Source: Deltaproteobacteria bacterium (GTDB lineage Bacteria > Bdellovibrionota_C > UBA2361 > J135). From it: a stretch of DNA of 64,000 nt. The stretch is from contig JACKAH010000001.1 of NCBI GenBank assembly GCA_020635175.1, positions 62,001 to 126,000 of the forward strand, read 5' to 3'. A program made the translations under genes and the position numbers. Below are positions 1 through 7,380 of the stretch, piece after piece. The notes under the pieces were generated by a model. The model was not told the DNA's origin. It worked only from the letters and a program-made list of their open reading frames with translations, and did not search any database. Positions within the stretch are counted from its first letter, which is position 1, and each line of letters starts with the position of its first letter.

Positions 1-116
1 GTTCTAGTCCATTTGATTAGCCCCCTTGATACTGTTACATTTTCTCCGTGTTGGTGGGATTTCTAAATTTTTGAGTGTTTTTAGACTTAAATTTAATGGC
101 TACGAGGGGTGGTACT

Positions 117-968
117 ATGAAGTGGTTAGTGGCGTTACTGGTGCTTTTATCTTCGGAATTGATTCCGACTACTATATTTGCACAATCGAATAACCTATTT
201 AATTTCTGTGTTAAGCGAACAATTCGTGTTAACGGCACGAAGATGATCAAAAGAATCGCTACAGTTAGAACTACTAGTTGTAAGAAATCTGAACGTCTCT
301 TCTTTCAAGCAGATAGCCAACTGTTGCTTTTAAATGGCCTGAAAGCTGATGTTGAGACTAATACTCAGCTTATCAATTTACTTTCAACAGACATTAATTC
401 AATCACTTCCCTGAATCAGGGACCTGAAGGTCCACAAGGTCCAATTGGTCCACAGGGTCCTGCTGGAGTACAAGGTGTTGAGGGCCCACAAGGACCTCAA
501 GGAGTTAAGGGTGATACTGGAGCTCAAGGCCTTCAAGGAATACAAGGTATTCAAGGCGAGAAGGGAGACAAAGGTGATAAAGGCGATCAGGGTGCTCAAG
601 GCTTGCAAGGAATACAAGGACCGCAAGGAGTTCCTGGCCCACAAGGTCCTCAAGGTAGCGCCGGTATGTACGACGCCGAGTCTGGCAGAGTCGTTGCTTG
701 GACCTCTACACCAGTTTATTCATGTGAAGCTGTTGCATCATTAGTTTGTGCTCCAACTGAAGTTCTTCTTCATTCAACTGTTAGAGCAAAATATATCCCT
801 AGTGGTACAGATGTTGATGCATTTATCTCTTCATCATTTATTACAGACCCTAACAATTCAGATATCGTTACAGGTGTAACTTATCGAGTGAAAGAGGCTT
901 TAAATGGTGCGTGTTCTGCAACACCTGCTTTTAAAGTAACAATTGAAGCGCTCTGCGTACCTCGATAA
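117..968 (+). CDS. Secreted collagen-like (Gly-X-Y repeat) protein
   Basis: The protein has 283 residues. It starts with a hydrophobic signal peptide (MKWLVALLVLLSS..., cleavage probably near FAQ at residues 21-23), so it is exported. Residues about 102-183 are some 27 uninterrupted Gly-X-Y triplets rich in GPQ, GLQ, GIQ and GDK, the bacterial collagen-like pattern that can form a triple helix. The globular C-terminal part (about 100 residues) contains several Cys and could be the trimerising or binding head. I chose the ATG at 117 over an in-frame ATG at 75 because GAGGGG lies just upstream and the signal peptide starts cleanly there. The product is probably a surface or extracellular filament protein, but its partner is not visible. 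Family recognition of the repeat is secure. The role is inference. Confidence 0.85.
   Translation: MKWLVALLVLLSSELIPTTIFAQSNNLFNFCVKRTIRVNGTKMIKRIATVRTTSCKKSERLFFQADSQLLLLNGLKADVETNTQLINLLSTDINSITSLNQGPEGPQGPIGPQGPAGVQGVEGPQGPQGVKGDTGAQGLQGIQGIQGEKGDKGDKGDQGAQGLQGIQGPQGVPGPQGPQGSAGMYDAESGRVVAWTSTPVYSCEAVASLVCAPTEVLLHSTVRAKYIPSGTDVDAFISSSFITDPNNSDIVTGVTYRVKEALNGACSATPAFKVTIEALCVPR
420..665 (+). repeat. Collagen Gly-X-Y codon repeat
   Basis: About 27 consecutive 9-bp codon triplets beginning with a Gly codon (GGT, GGA, GGC or GGG) encode the triple-helix region of the collagen-like gene. The nucleotide repeats are diverged, so selection appears to hold the amino acid pattern and not the DNA. 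Confidence 0.85.
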
Positions 969-977
969 TTAATACTT

Positions 978-1110
978 GATGCACTTGGGTAGAAGTTATT
1001 CCTAGTGCATCGAGAACACTAACAAGTTCTGTTAGTGGGCTAGGTGTACCAGGCAAGCTATGCGTATGTGGATGCTTGGTCTTTATCATGTATGGAGAAC
1101 AAGCATCCAC
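978..1110. repeat. Three consecutive inverted repeats between collagen-like gene and GC-rich islet
   Basis: Three hairpins follow one another. 978-985 pairs with 1004-1011 (GATGCACT/AGTGCATC). 1017-1023 pairs with 1031-1037 (CACTAAC/GTTAGTG, 7-nt loop). 1068-1078 pairs perfectly with 1100-1110 (GTGGATGCTTG/CAAGCATCCAC, 21-nt loop). The first could terminate the collagen-like gene, but no T-tract follows. The third lies at the edge where base composition switches to GC-rich. Confidence 0.6.
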
Positions 1111-1209
1111 GCACGCCCTGACGAGGGTTTCTCCTCCAGTATTTGTGCCGCGTCTTATCGCGTGGATTAGTATTCGTCGCACAGAACTGGTTCCCTAGGT
1201 TAACCAATC

Positions 1210-2196
1210 ATGAGAACACCGATCCTCCTGAGCTTCGTGCTCATCGTGGCGGCCTGCCATCATGGCGGCAGCTCGCCTTCCAAGCCCAAGAACCCGAACA
1301 AGGTCGTGCTCGAGACGAGCATGACCCTGCCGCAGACGCCGTTCCCCATGATCTCGGCGCGCTACACGACCAAGAAGGGTACCCCGACCTTCGGGACCTT
1401 CATGTTCAACAGCACGCCGCCCGACGCGCTGCACCTCGTGCAGAGCGACTACGACGGCTGGGTCGACTTCATCCTCGACTCGACCTACTTCGGTCCGTGG
1501 GAAGTGCAGGCGCAGGACGAGTTCGGCGAGAACATGACCGACGTCGCCGAGGTCGATGTGCTGCCGTACGAGTACGCGCTCTTCGCGAGCTCGACCATCC
1601 TCGATCCGAACACCTCGCTCGAGATCGAGGGCTGGGCGGTCAGCGGCAACGGCTTCTACTTCATGCCCGAGAGTGGCAGCGCCGATCTGTGGGGCTTCGA
1701 CTCCGTGGTCGGTGAGTGGATGCCGGTCGTGGCCGATATCCCGGTGCCGAGCATGCTCGATCTGAGCGGTGTCGACTTCAGCGGCTTCGAGCGAGAGGCG
1801 GGCTTCCTGCTGATCGGCGAGAGTTCGCTGACGAACGCCACCAGTGCGGTGATCGAGATGAACCTGCCCGACCTGAACCTGGGCGGCTGGGGCGTCAACG
1901 TCTCGCAGAGCGGTGAGAACATCGAGATCGGCAACGGCATGATGGCTCGCAAGGGCGATCCGTTCCACTTCGAGCTCGAGTCGCTCAACGGCTGGATGCA
2001 CGGCAGTGCGTTCGCGACCGCTCTGCACGTCGAGAGCGGTGAGAGCGTCACGCTCGCACTCGCTGCAGGCCAGAACGGCTTCGACTGGGAGGACTGGCCG
2101 CAGTCGACTGCTGCCGGCCTGACCGGGCACTTCCGCATCGGCTTCGAGATCGACGGCGAGCAGGTCAACTTCAACCTGTTCCGACTCGAGCCCTGA
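1210..2196 (+). CDS. GC-rich islet gene 1: predicted lipoprotein of unknown function
   Basis: The 328-residue product has a lipoprotein signal peptide (MRTPILLSFVLIVAAC; lipobox ending at Cys16), followed by a Gly/Ser/Pro/Lys linker, so it should be lipid-anchored. The rest looks beta-rich and acidic, with no family I recognise. Codon use is very unlike the neighbours: GAG, CTC, CTG, ATC, GAC and TCG dominate, and the local GC content is far higher than in the flanks. A perfect 12-bp hairpin follows the gene, so it looks like a self-contained unit. An antisense frame (1195-2277) is also open, but that is expected in GC-rich DNA. Foreign origin is the simplest reading. Function is unknown. Confidence 0.75.
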   Translation: MRTPILLSFVLIVAACHHGGSSPSKPKNPNKVVLETSMTLPQTPFPMISARYTTKKGTPTFGTFMFNSTPPDALHLVQSDYDGWVDFILDSTYFGPWEVQAQDEFGENMTDVAEVDVLPYEYALFASSTILDPNTSLEIEGWAVSGNGFYFMPESGSADLWGFDSVVGEWMPVVADIPVPSMLDLSGVDFSGFEREAGFLLIGESSLTNATSAVIEMNLPDLNLGGWGVNVSQSGENIEIGNGMMARKGDPFHFELESLNGWMHGSAFATALHVESGESVTLALAAGQNGFDWEDWPQSTAAGLTGHFRIGFEIDGEQVNFNLFRLEP

Positions 2197-2224
2197 TCGC
2201 AGGAGAGCATCATGAAGTACGTGC

Positions 2225-2259
2225 GAGCGTCTGGGGTAGCACCGGCTCCCCAGACGCTC
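2225..2259 (+). terminator. Strong hairpin after GC-rich gene 1
   Basis: GAGCGTCTGGGG (2225-2236) pairs perfectly with CCCCAGACGCTC (2248-2259) around an 11-nt loop. It lies 28 bp after the stop codon. No T-tract follows directly, so it may be a terminator or an RNA-stabilising stem. A start-like ATG with the upstream motif AGGAGAG lies at 2212 and opens a 27-codon frame across the stem into AT-rich DNA. This may be the truncated start of a lost second gene. Confidence 0.6.
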
Positions 2260-2295
2260 CTGCGCGTCGTCTCTCATGACGAATTTGGTTTATGA

Positions 2296-2585
2296 ATGAA
2301 AAAGGATTTCAGTAAGCTTGCCAGGTACATCGTACCGATTTTTACATTTCTTCTATAAATCTAAGTACTTGTTGCTTGATTCTGATGAGACCCAAGTGCC
2401 ATTGCTTCTCATAACAATAATGTTCTGATCTTTGTATTAACCCATCTGAGTAAACCTATGTAAGTAAAGGTTTATGGTTGGTGCCTGTTTGAGTTTTTGA
2501 TTCAACCAGGCATCCGCCTACAAGTTCACGCTCCTTCATCGGAGCACCATTCTACCGTTCCCGTTCCTCAACCCCGGAGTTCCCA
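2296..2585. other. AT-rich gap between the two GC-rich islets
   Basis: Base composition returns to the AT-rich background here and no gene is visible. A 7-bp inverted repeat (TAAACCT 2451-2457 / AGGTTTA 2468-2474) is followed by an imperfect stem at 2480-2492 / 2502-2515. The composition becomes GC-rich again from about 2515. A promoter for the next gene presumably lies here, but I could not identify it. Confidence 0.5.
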
Positions 2586-3398
2586 ATGCGTGCTAAGTAC
2601 GCCCTGCTGCTCTTCGTGCTGCTGATGTTCGCTGCTGCCATCTGGCGCTTCGACCTCATCGGCACGACCAACAGTGTCCCGAGTGCTCAGGCCATCGCCT
2701 CGGAGCACGACCGTGCTCTCGAGCAGATCGATCAGCTTAGCGACGCTCAGCAGTTCGAAGAGCTGAGCAACAACCAAGAAGATCCCGCTGAGCAGGCCAA
2801 GGCCTGGGAGCTGCTTCAACGAATCCAGAACGAAGGGCAGCAACGTCAGCGCGAGAAGAAGCTCGCCAACGAGTCGAAGATCCAGAACACGCTCGTCGAG
2901 GAGACCGACACGAGCATGCTCAAGCCTGGACCCTCGCTGCCGAATCTCGAGGACGATCCTGTCCTGTGCCTCTTCGCTCTGCTCGAGCATCGCATCGCGG
3001 TGCTCGCTCCCGAGACTGGCAGAGCAGGGATCTACTCCAATCTGCGTGATGGCGTGACCTGCGTCGTCACGAACAACAGCAGAGCGCTGATCGCTGCCTT
3101 CGGCGACGTCTTCCTCGATGGTGGTGAGTTCACGCTGACGAGCTTCAAGGCTCTGATGCTGACCCATCGAGGAACGGACCAGCAGTTCGACCCGCAACAG
3201 GCCTCGGCCTACGCGGTGATCAAGCACTACGAGAGCCTCGACCCCGGCTGGGCATCGCGGCGTCTGCAGAGTTCTGACTACCTCGAGCGCTTCCAGGCGC
3301 TCGTGTTCCCTCAGTACGAGCAGCCGACGCAACCGCAACGCGAGCTCGAGCAGAACGTGGCGCTGCTGCTGCAGTCCTGGTCTCGCAGCATGCGCTGA
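2586..3398 (+). CDS. GC-rich islet gene 2: membrane-anchored coiled-coil protein of unknown function
   Basis: The 270-residue protein starts with one hydrophobic segment (MRAKYALLLFVLLMFAAAIW), read as a signal anchor or signal peptide. Residues about 40-105 are Glu/Gln/Lys-rich with a coiled-coil appearance. A C-terminal region with three Cys follows. I do not recognise a family. Codon use matches the islet gene at 1210-2196 (GAG, CTC, CTG, ATC, AAG) and not the surrounding AT-rich genes, so the two probably share an origin even though AT-rich DNA separates them. It carries its own strong terminator. The antisense open frame (2568-3338) is rejected as a composition effect. Confidence 0.7.
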   Translation: MRAKYALLLFVLLMFAAAIWRFDLIGTTNSVPSAQAIASEHDRALEQIDQLSDAQQFEELSNNQEDPAEQAKAWELLQRIQNEGQQRQREKKLANESKIQNTLVEETDTSMLKPGPSLPNLEDDPVLCLFALLEHRIAVLAPETGRAGIYSNLRDGVTCVVTNNSRALIAAFGDVFLDGGEFTLTSFKALMLTHRGTDQQFDPQQASAYAVIKHYESLDPGWASRRLQSSDYLERFQALVFPQYEQPTQPQRELEQNVALLLQSWSRSMR

Positions 3399-3414
3399 GC
3401 ACCAGCGGGAACGG

Positions 3415-3470
3415 CGCGCGGGCGGGCGAGTGACTCAACGAGTCCTCTCCGCCCGCGCGGTTCGTTTCTT
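3415..3470 (+). terminator. Rho-independent terminator after GC-rich gene 2
   Basis: CGCGCGGGCGG (3415-3425) pairs perfectly with CCGCCCGCGCG (3449-3459). An inner stem GACTC/GAGTC (3432-3436/3440-3444) closes an AAC loop. A T-rich stretch follows (TTCGTTTCTTTGG). Confidence 0.75.
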
Positions 3471-3499
3471 TGGTTTAGAACTTACATAGGTTGCTCTAC

Positions 3500-4876
3500 C
3501 TATTGTTCCTTTCTTGAAACTATCCTTCGAAGTGTTGACCTATCCATCTGTAGATCTATAGCGGCTTTTACTTGGTTGCCATCATGACGTGCGAGTGCTT
3601 CTTCTATTAGTGTTAGTTTAAAGTCTTCAACGAGATCATGAAAAGAAGCCTCTGAGTCAGCAGAAAGTTTTTTAGGAGTAAACATTAAATCATCGGCAAT
3701 AATACTTACTCGCGATTCAAACTGTGCTTTGTAAGCACCACCTTCAACAATTGCTTGTAATTCCCTTATATTTCCAGGCCAATTGTAAGCTTGAAGTTTA
3801 GCGATAGCGTCGTTCTCTAAAGAAATTACCGAAACTTTTTCAGCAGATCTTAACTTCTCTAAAAAGAATTCAGCTAAAAGCGGGATGTCCTGCTTTCTTT
3901 CTCGTAACGCTGGGATGTGAATTCTAGCATGTGCAATACGGTGGTAGAAATCTTGCCGCACTTTCTTTTCGCTAACGCACTGATCAATGTCTTGATTTGA
4001 GGCACAGATAAGTCTGAAATCAGATGCAATTTCACCATTTGAGCCGAGTGGTCTGAAAGATTTTTCTTGAAGCACACCAAGTAAACTGACCTGTGTTTCA
4101 AGAGGTAGTTCATCAATTTCATCTAAAAATAGTGTGCCAGTATCAGCTTCAACTAAGAGACCTGATCTGTCAGCATCAGCTCCGGTAAAAGCACCTTTTT
4201 TGTGTCCAAACAGATCGCTATTAACTAAGTCAGGTGTAGAGAAATTAGGCTGGTACCTAACGTATTTACCTTTGCTTCGTTTGCTAAGTTTATGAATTGC
4301 TTGAGCACAGAGTCCTTTGCCGGTTCCTGTTTCTCCTGTGATAAGCAGGGGTTGATCGTTAGAGGCAGCGTATTCGATCTCTTTTCGAAGTTTTTTAATT
4401 GCATCACTTTCGCCAATTATATTCGTAAGGCTGACGCTATCTTTAGATAGTTGTTCGTAGTTTCGTCTCAGATCAGATTGTTTGATGCCATCTAAGATTA
4501 GAGCTGAAAGGTGCGAGATATCAGGGGGCTTTTCTAGAAAACTCGCTGCGCCATTTTTAAGACAGGTTACTCCTAACTCAGGTGTTCCGTACCCAGTTAA
4601 AACTATTACACGACAAGTTGAGTCGTGGTTTAAGATTGATCTTAGCAGCTCAAATCCGCTTTCAGGACCGATGGCTTCATCGATACAGAGATCTTGTACA
4701 ATTACTTGTGGTGAATATTCGTGCTGTAAACTTAGGCCCTGTTCTTTGTTTGTTGCGATATGTATCGGGTGAGTAATCCCTGCAGCCTTTAGTGCTCGAG
4801 CTAGACTTAAAATAGCGTCACTATCGTCATCAATTAATAGGATATTCTGATCGCCTGACATGTCAGGTTTATACAC
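3500..4876 (-). CDS. NtrC-family sigma-54-dependent response regulator
   Basis: This protein activates sigma-54 promoters on phosphorylation. Domains in order (458-residue form): receiver at 12-125 with an acidic pocket (DDD near 16-18) and phosphoacceptor Asp62; AAA+ sigma-54 interaction domain with Walker A GETGTGKG (181-188), the intact GAFTGA loop (228-233) and Walker B LFLDEID (249-255); and a C-terminal Fis-type helix-turn-helix (GNQVKAAIDLQMDRSTLRR). The GAFTGA motif means it should be a true sigma-54 activator. The longest frame begins with GTG at 4876. An ATG at 4861 (453 residues) is equally plausible, and neither has a clear ribosome site. It lies 7 bp after the kinase-like gene, so the two form a two-gene operon. 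Its target promoter is not identified in this window. Confidence 0.9.
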   Translation of the reverse strand: MYKPDMSGDQNILLIDDDSDAILSLARALKAAGITHPIHIATNKEQGLSLQHEYSPQVIVQDLCIDEAIGPESGFELLRSILNHDSTCRVIVLTGYGTPELGVTCLKNGAASFLEKPPDISHLSALILDGIKQSDLRRNYEQLSKDSVSLTNIIGESDAIKKLRKEIEYAASNDQPLLITGETGTGKGLCAQAIHKLSKRSKGKYVRYQPNFSTPDLVNSDLFGHKKGAFTGADADRSGLLVEADTGTLFLDEIDELPLETQVSLLGVLQEKSFRPLGSNGEIASDFRLICASNQDIDQCVSEKKVRQDFYHRIAHARIHIPALRERKQDIPLLAEFFLEKLRSAEKVSVISLENDAIAKLQAYNWPGNIRELQAIVEGGAYKAQFESRVSIIADDLMFTPKKLSADSEASFHDLVEDFKLTLIEEALARHDGNQVKAAIDLQMDRSTLRRIVSRKEQ

Positions 4877-4883
4877 TATTTAT

Positions 4884-5477
4884 CTAGTTTAAAATAGTAA
4901 ACTGACCATCGATTAAATTTACCTTTAAATCATGGGCGATTAGAATTGCATCGATGATTGGGGGGTAGGGTGAATCGAATTGAAGTTGTTCACAAAAGAG
5001 AGAGGTAAAAGATTCAGTCTTAATATCTTTCTCTAGCCTGACTACATTTAGAGTAATTTTTGAATCAAGTACTGCGGTGATTTTGCAGTTCTCAAGATTC
5101 GCTTTGCTGCAATAATCACTCAGCGTGTGGGCGATTAGTTGAAGAGCTAAGATGAACTTTTGCTTATCAAGATTGTAGCTTTTGCTTTCTGAAACATTTA
5201 CCGCAATCTCTGGAGCGTTTTGTAGAATTAAATCTTTTAACTCTTCTGCGTTTAGGCTTTCAATTTTAACTTCACCAGAGCCTAGCTCTCCACAGAGTTT
5301 TAGGATTTCATTTATCTCACGTACCTTTCTTAATCCCCTCTCTGTTTCCCCAGGCTCAAGTTGGGATTGGAAGTAGCTAAGATCGTTTGAGATAACAGAC
5401 AGGGGTGTCCGTATCTTGTGTGCTAGGGCTCTGGTTAGAGCATGTATCAGGCGAAGAGTTTCTATCTTTTGCTCCAT
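4884..5477 (-). CDS. Small histidine-kinase-like protein (DHp domain, degenerate catalytic part)
   Basis: The 197-residue protein has a recognisable dimerisation/phosphoacceptor box, LAHKIRTPLS, with His20 in the HxxRTPL context. The remaining part is about 120 residues long, and I cannot see convincing N, G1 or G2 boxes of a GHKL ATPase. There is no sensor or membrane segment. It is immediately upstream of the NtrC-type regulator and presumably its partner, either as a histidine phosphotransfer protein or as a reduced kinase. The lack of an obvious ATP site is the unusual point. Starts at ATG 5477, without a strong ribosome-binding site. Confidence 0.7.
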   Translation of the reverse strand: MEQKIETLRLIHALTRALAHKIRTPLSVISNDLSYFQSQLEPGETERGLRKVREINEILKLCGELGSGEVKIESLNAEELKDLILQNAPEIAVNVSESKSYNLDKQKFILALQLIAHTLSDYCSKANLENCKITAVLDSKITLNVVRLEKDIKTESFTSLFCEQLQFDSPYPPIIDAILIAHDLKVNLIDGQFTILN

Positions 5478-5519
5478 ATTTATAACTATGTTCTAAAATA
5501 AGCCATAGCTCGTAACACC

Positions 5520-5549
5520 TTGTTTTCTCAAGTGCATGATTTATATAGT
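5520..5549 (+). promoter_or_regulatory. Candidate promoter for gatCAB
   Basis: TTGTTT (5520-5525) and TATATA (5542-5547) are separated by 16 bp; an alternative -10 is TATAGT at 5544-5549 with 18 bp. A 13-nt palindrome GTAGTTCAACTAC follows at 5561-5573, in the probable leader. Confidence 0.4.
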
Positions 5550-5609
5550 ATTTGCCTCCAGTAGTTCAACTACAGAGTGCAGTATAGGAGAATTCATAGA
5601 AGGTAATTA

Positions 5610-5906
5610 ATGATCTCTAAAGAAGAAGTTTTTAAGATTGCCCACCTAGCAAGGATGGCAATCACAGATGCTCAAGCCGAGCATTTCTCAAAAGAGCTTA
5701 GCTCAATTTTTGAACATATCCAAAAACTTAACGAACTTGATGTAAGTGATGTTGAGCCGATGACTCACGTTCATGGCGTGTTTAATGTCTTTCGCGAAGA
5801 TCAGGTTGAGCCGTCGCTCGAGATACAAGAAGTCCTAAAGAATGCACCTGATGTAAACGGACAATTTTTTAGAGTTCCAATTATTAAAGATCACGATTCT
5901 GAGTAG
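5610..5906 (+). CDS. gatC: Asp/Glu-tRNA amidotransferase subunit C
   Basis: The 98-residue GatC is the small subunit of the GatCAB amidotransferase. It wraps around GatA and GatB and stabilises the complex that converts misacylated Asp-tRNA(Asn) or Glu-tRNA(Gln) to the correct amide forms. The sequence has the family pattern: an N-terminal helical segment (ISKEEVFKIAHLARMAI), ...LSSIFEHIQKLNELDVSDVEPMTHV, and the late FREDQV motif. It is the first gene of a tight gatC-gatA-gatB operon, with gatA starting 3 bp after its stop. The length is normal. Confidence 0.95.
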   Translation: MISKEEVFKIAHLARMAITDAQAEHFSKELSSIFEHIQKLNELDVSDVEPMTHVHGVFNVFREDQVEPSLEIQEVLKNAPDVNGQFFRVPIIKDHDSE

Positions 5907-5908
5907 GT

Positions 5909-7372
5909 ATGTCAGATATTACTTTTAAATCCGTCTCTGAGATTCGTCAGGGTCTAGCTAGTAAAGAGTTCTCTTCGGTTGAGATAACAAAAGCTTATCT
6001 TGATCGCATTGAGCAGCATAAGGACTTGAATGCATTTGTTTCCCTCTCTGCTGAAGATGCGCTTGCTGATGCAAAATTAGCAGATAGAAAAATTGCATCA
6101 GGAGAAGCCTATTCGTTGACTGGTGTTCCGATTGCTCTGAAGGACTTGATGCTATCTAAGAATCAAAAAGCCTCAGCTTGTAGCAATATCATTTCTAATT
6201 TTATCTCACCCTATGATTCTACGGTTGTTGTTAAACTTAAGGAAGCGGGTGCGGTGATTGTTGGTAAGACTAACATGGATGAGTTTGCCATGGGGTCTTC
6301 AAATGAAAATTCTGCGTTTGGCCCGGTTAAGAATCCTTGGAACAAAGAGTGTGTTCCAGGAGGATCTAGTGGAGGATCGGCGGCTGCTGTTTCTGCTCGT
6401 CTCGTTCCTCTTGCACTTGGAACAGATACTGGTGGCTCCATTCGGCAACCTGCTTCATTGTCAGGAATTGTTGGTATTAGACCAACCTATGGTCGAGTAA
6501 GTCGCTTTGGAATTATTGCATATGCCTCTTCGTTAGATCAGGTCGGAGCATTTGGAAACAGTGTTAAGGATTGTGCTGAGGTACTTGAAGTTATAAGCGG
6601 ACATTGTTTGAAGGATTCGACCTCAATGCAACTGGAAGTTCCTGAGTTTTCTTCGTCTCTCGACTCAGCAATACAGGGCTTAAGGGTCGGGGTACCAAAG
6701 GAATATTTTATTGAAGGAATTGATCCAGAGGTTAAGGTGTCAATTCAAGCAGCGTTAACTAAATTAGAATCTCTTGGTGCAGAGCTTGTTGAGATATCAC
6801 TTCCGCACACTGAGTACGCACTAGCAACTTATTACATTATTGCGCCTGCGGAAGCTTCTTCTAATTTAGCTCGTTATGATGGTGTACGGTATGGAAAGCG
6901 TGCAGAAAAAGCATCTGATCTGCTTGAACTTTATATGCAGACTCGCTCAGAAGGATTTGGTGACGAGGTTAAGCGTCGAATCATGATAGGGACATACGTA
7001 TTATCTACAGGGTACTACGATGCATATTATCTTCATGCTCAAAAAGTTAGGCGACTAGTTAAGCGAGATTTTGATTTAGCCTTTGACGAAAAGTGCGATC
7101 TGATAGCATGTCCAACTGCACCAACAACGGCATTTAAGATCGGTGAGAAGGTAAACGATCCTCTGCAGATGTACTTGAATGATATCTTTACAATACCTGT
7201 TAACCTAGCTGGATTACCTGGTATGAGTGTTCCATGTGGACTCGATGCAAAAGGACTTCCAATTGGACTTCAACTGATAGGTAAACCGTTTGATGAATCT
7301 ACGCTCTTCCGTGTTGGTCATCATTTTGAGCAAGCTACTGAGTGGCATAAACAACTTCCACCGCTTTCGTAG
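5909..7372 (+). CDS. gatA: Asp/Glu-tRNA amidotransferase subunit A (amidase)
   Basis: The 487-residue amidase-signature enzyme hydrolyses glutamine and supplies ammonia to GatB. The Ser-cisSer-Lys triad is intact: Lys78 (IALKDL), Ser153 (PGGSSGGSAAAV) and Ser177 (GTDTGGSIRQP). The length and the PTYGRVSR and NLAGLPGMSVPCG segments are typical. It lies in the gatCAB operon, with gatB 9 bp downstream. The presence of the full complex suggests the organism makes Asn-tRNA and/or Gln-tRNA by the indirect route. Confidence 0.97.
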   Translation: MSDITFKSVSEIRQGLASKEFSSVEITKAYLDRIEQHKDLNAFVSLSAEDALADAKLADRKIASGEAYSLTGVPIALKDLMLSKNQKASACSNIISNFISPYDSTVVVKLKEAGAVIVGKTNMDEFAMGSSNENSAFGPVKNPWNKECVPGGSSGGSAAAVSARLVPLALGTDTGGSIRQPASLSGIVGIRPTYGRVSRFGIIAYASSLDQVGAFGNSVKDCAEVLEVISGHCLKDSTSMQLEVPEFSSSLDSAIQGLRVGVPKEYFIEGIDPEVKVSIQAALTKLESLGAELVEISLPHTEYALATYYIIAPAEASSNLARYDGVRYGKRAEKASDLLELYMQTRSEGFGDEVKRRIMIGTYVLSTGYYDAYYLHAQKVRRLVKRDFDLAFDEKCDLIACPTAPTTAFKIGEKVNDPLQMYLNDIFTIPVNLAGLPGMSVPCGLDAKGLPIGLQLIGKPFDESTLFRVGHHFEQATEWHKQLPPLS

Positions 7373-7380
7373 GAATTTAT

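Noticed and set aside
1195..2277. Long open frame on the minus strand, opposite the GC-rich lipoprotein gene
   Set aside because: GC-rich DNA is poor in stop codons, the translation is Arg/His/Glu-rich with no domains, and the plus strand has a clear lipobox.
2568..3338. Minus-strand open frame opposite the second GC-rich gene
   Set aside because: Same composition effect; the plus-strand gene has a signal anchor and a terminator in the right orientation.
968..3480. Integron gene-cassette array
   Set aside because: No integrase and no paired GTTRRRY / RYYYAAC core sites at the islet boundaries; the inverted repeats found differ from attC structure.
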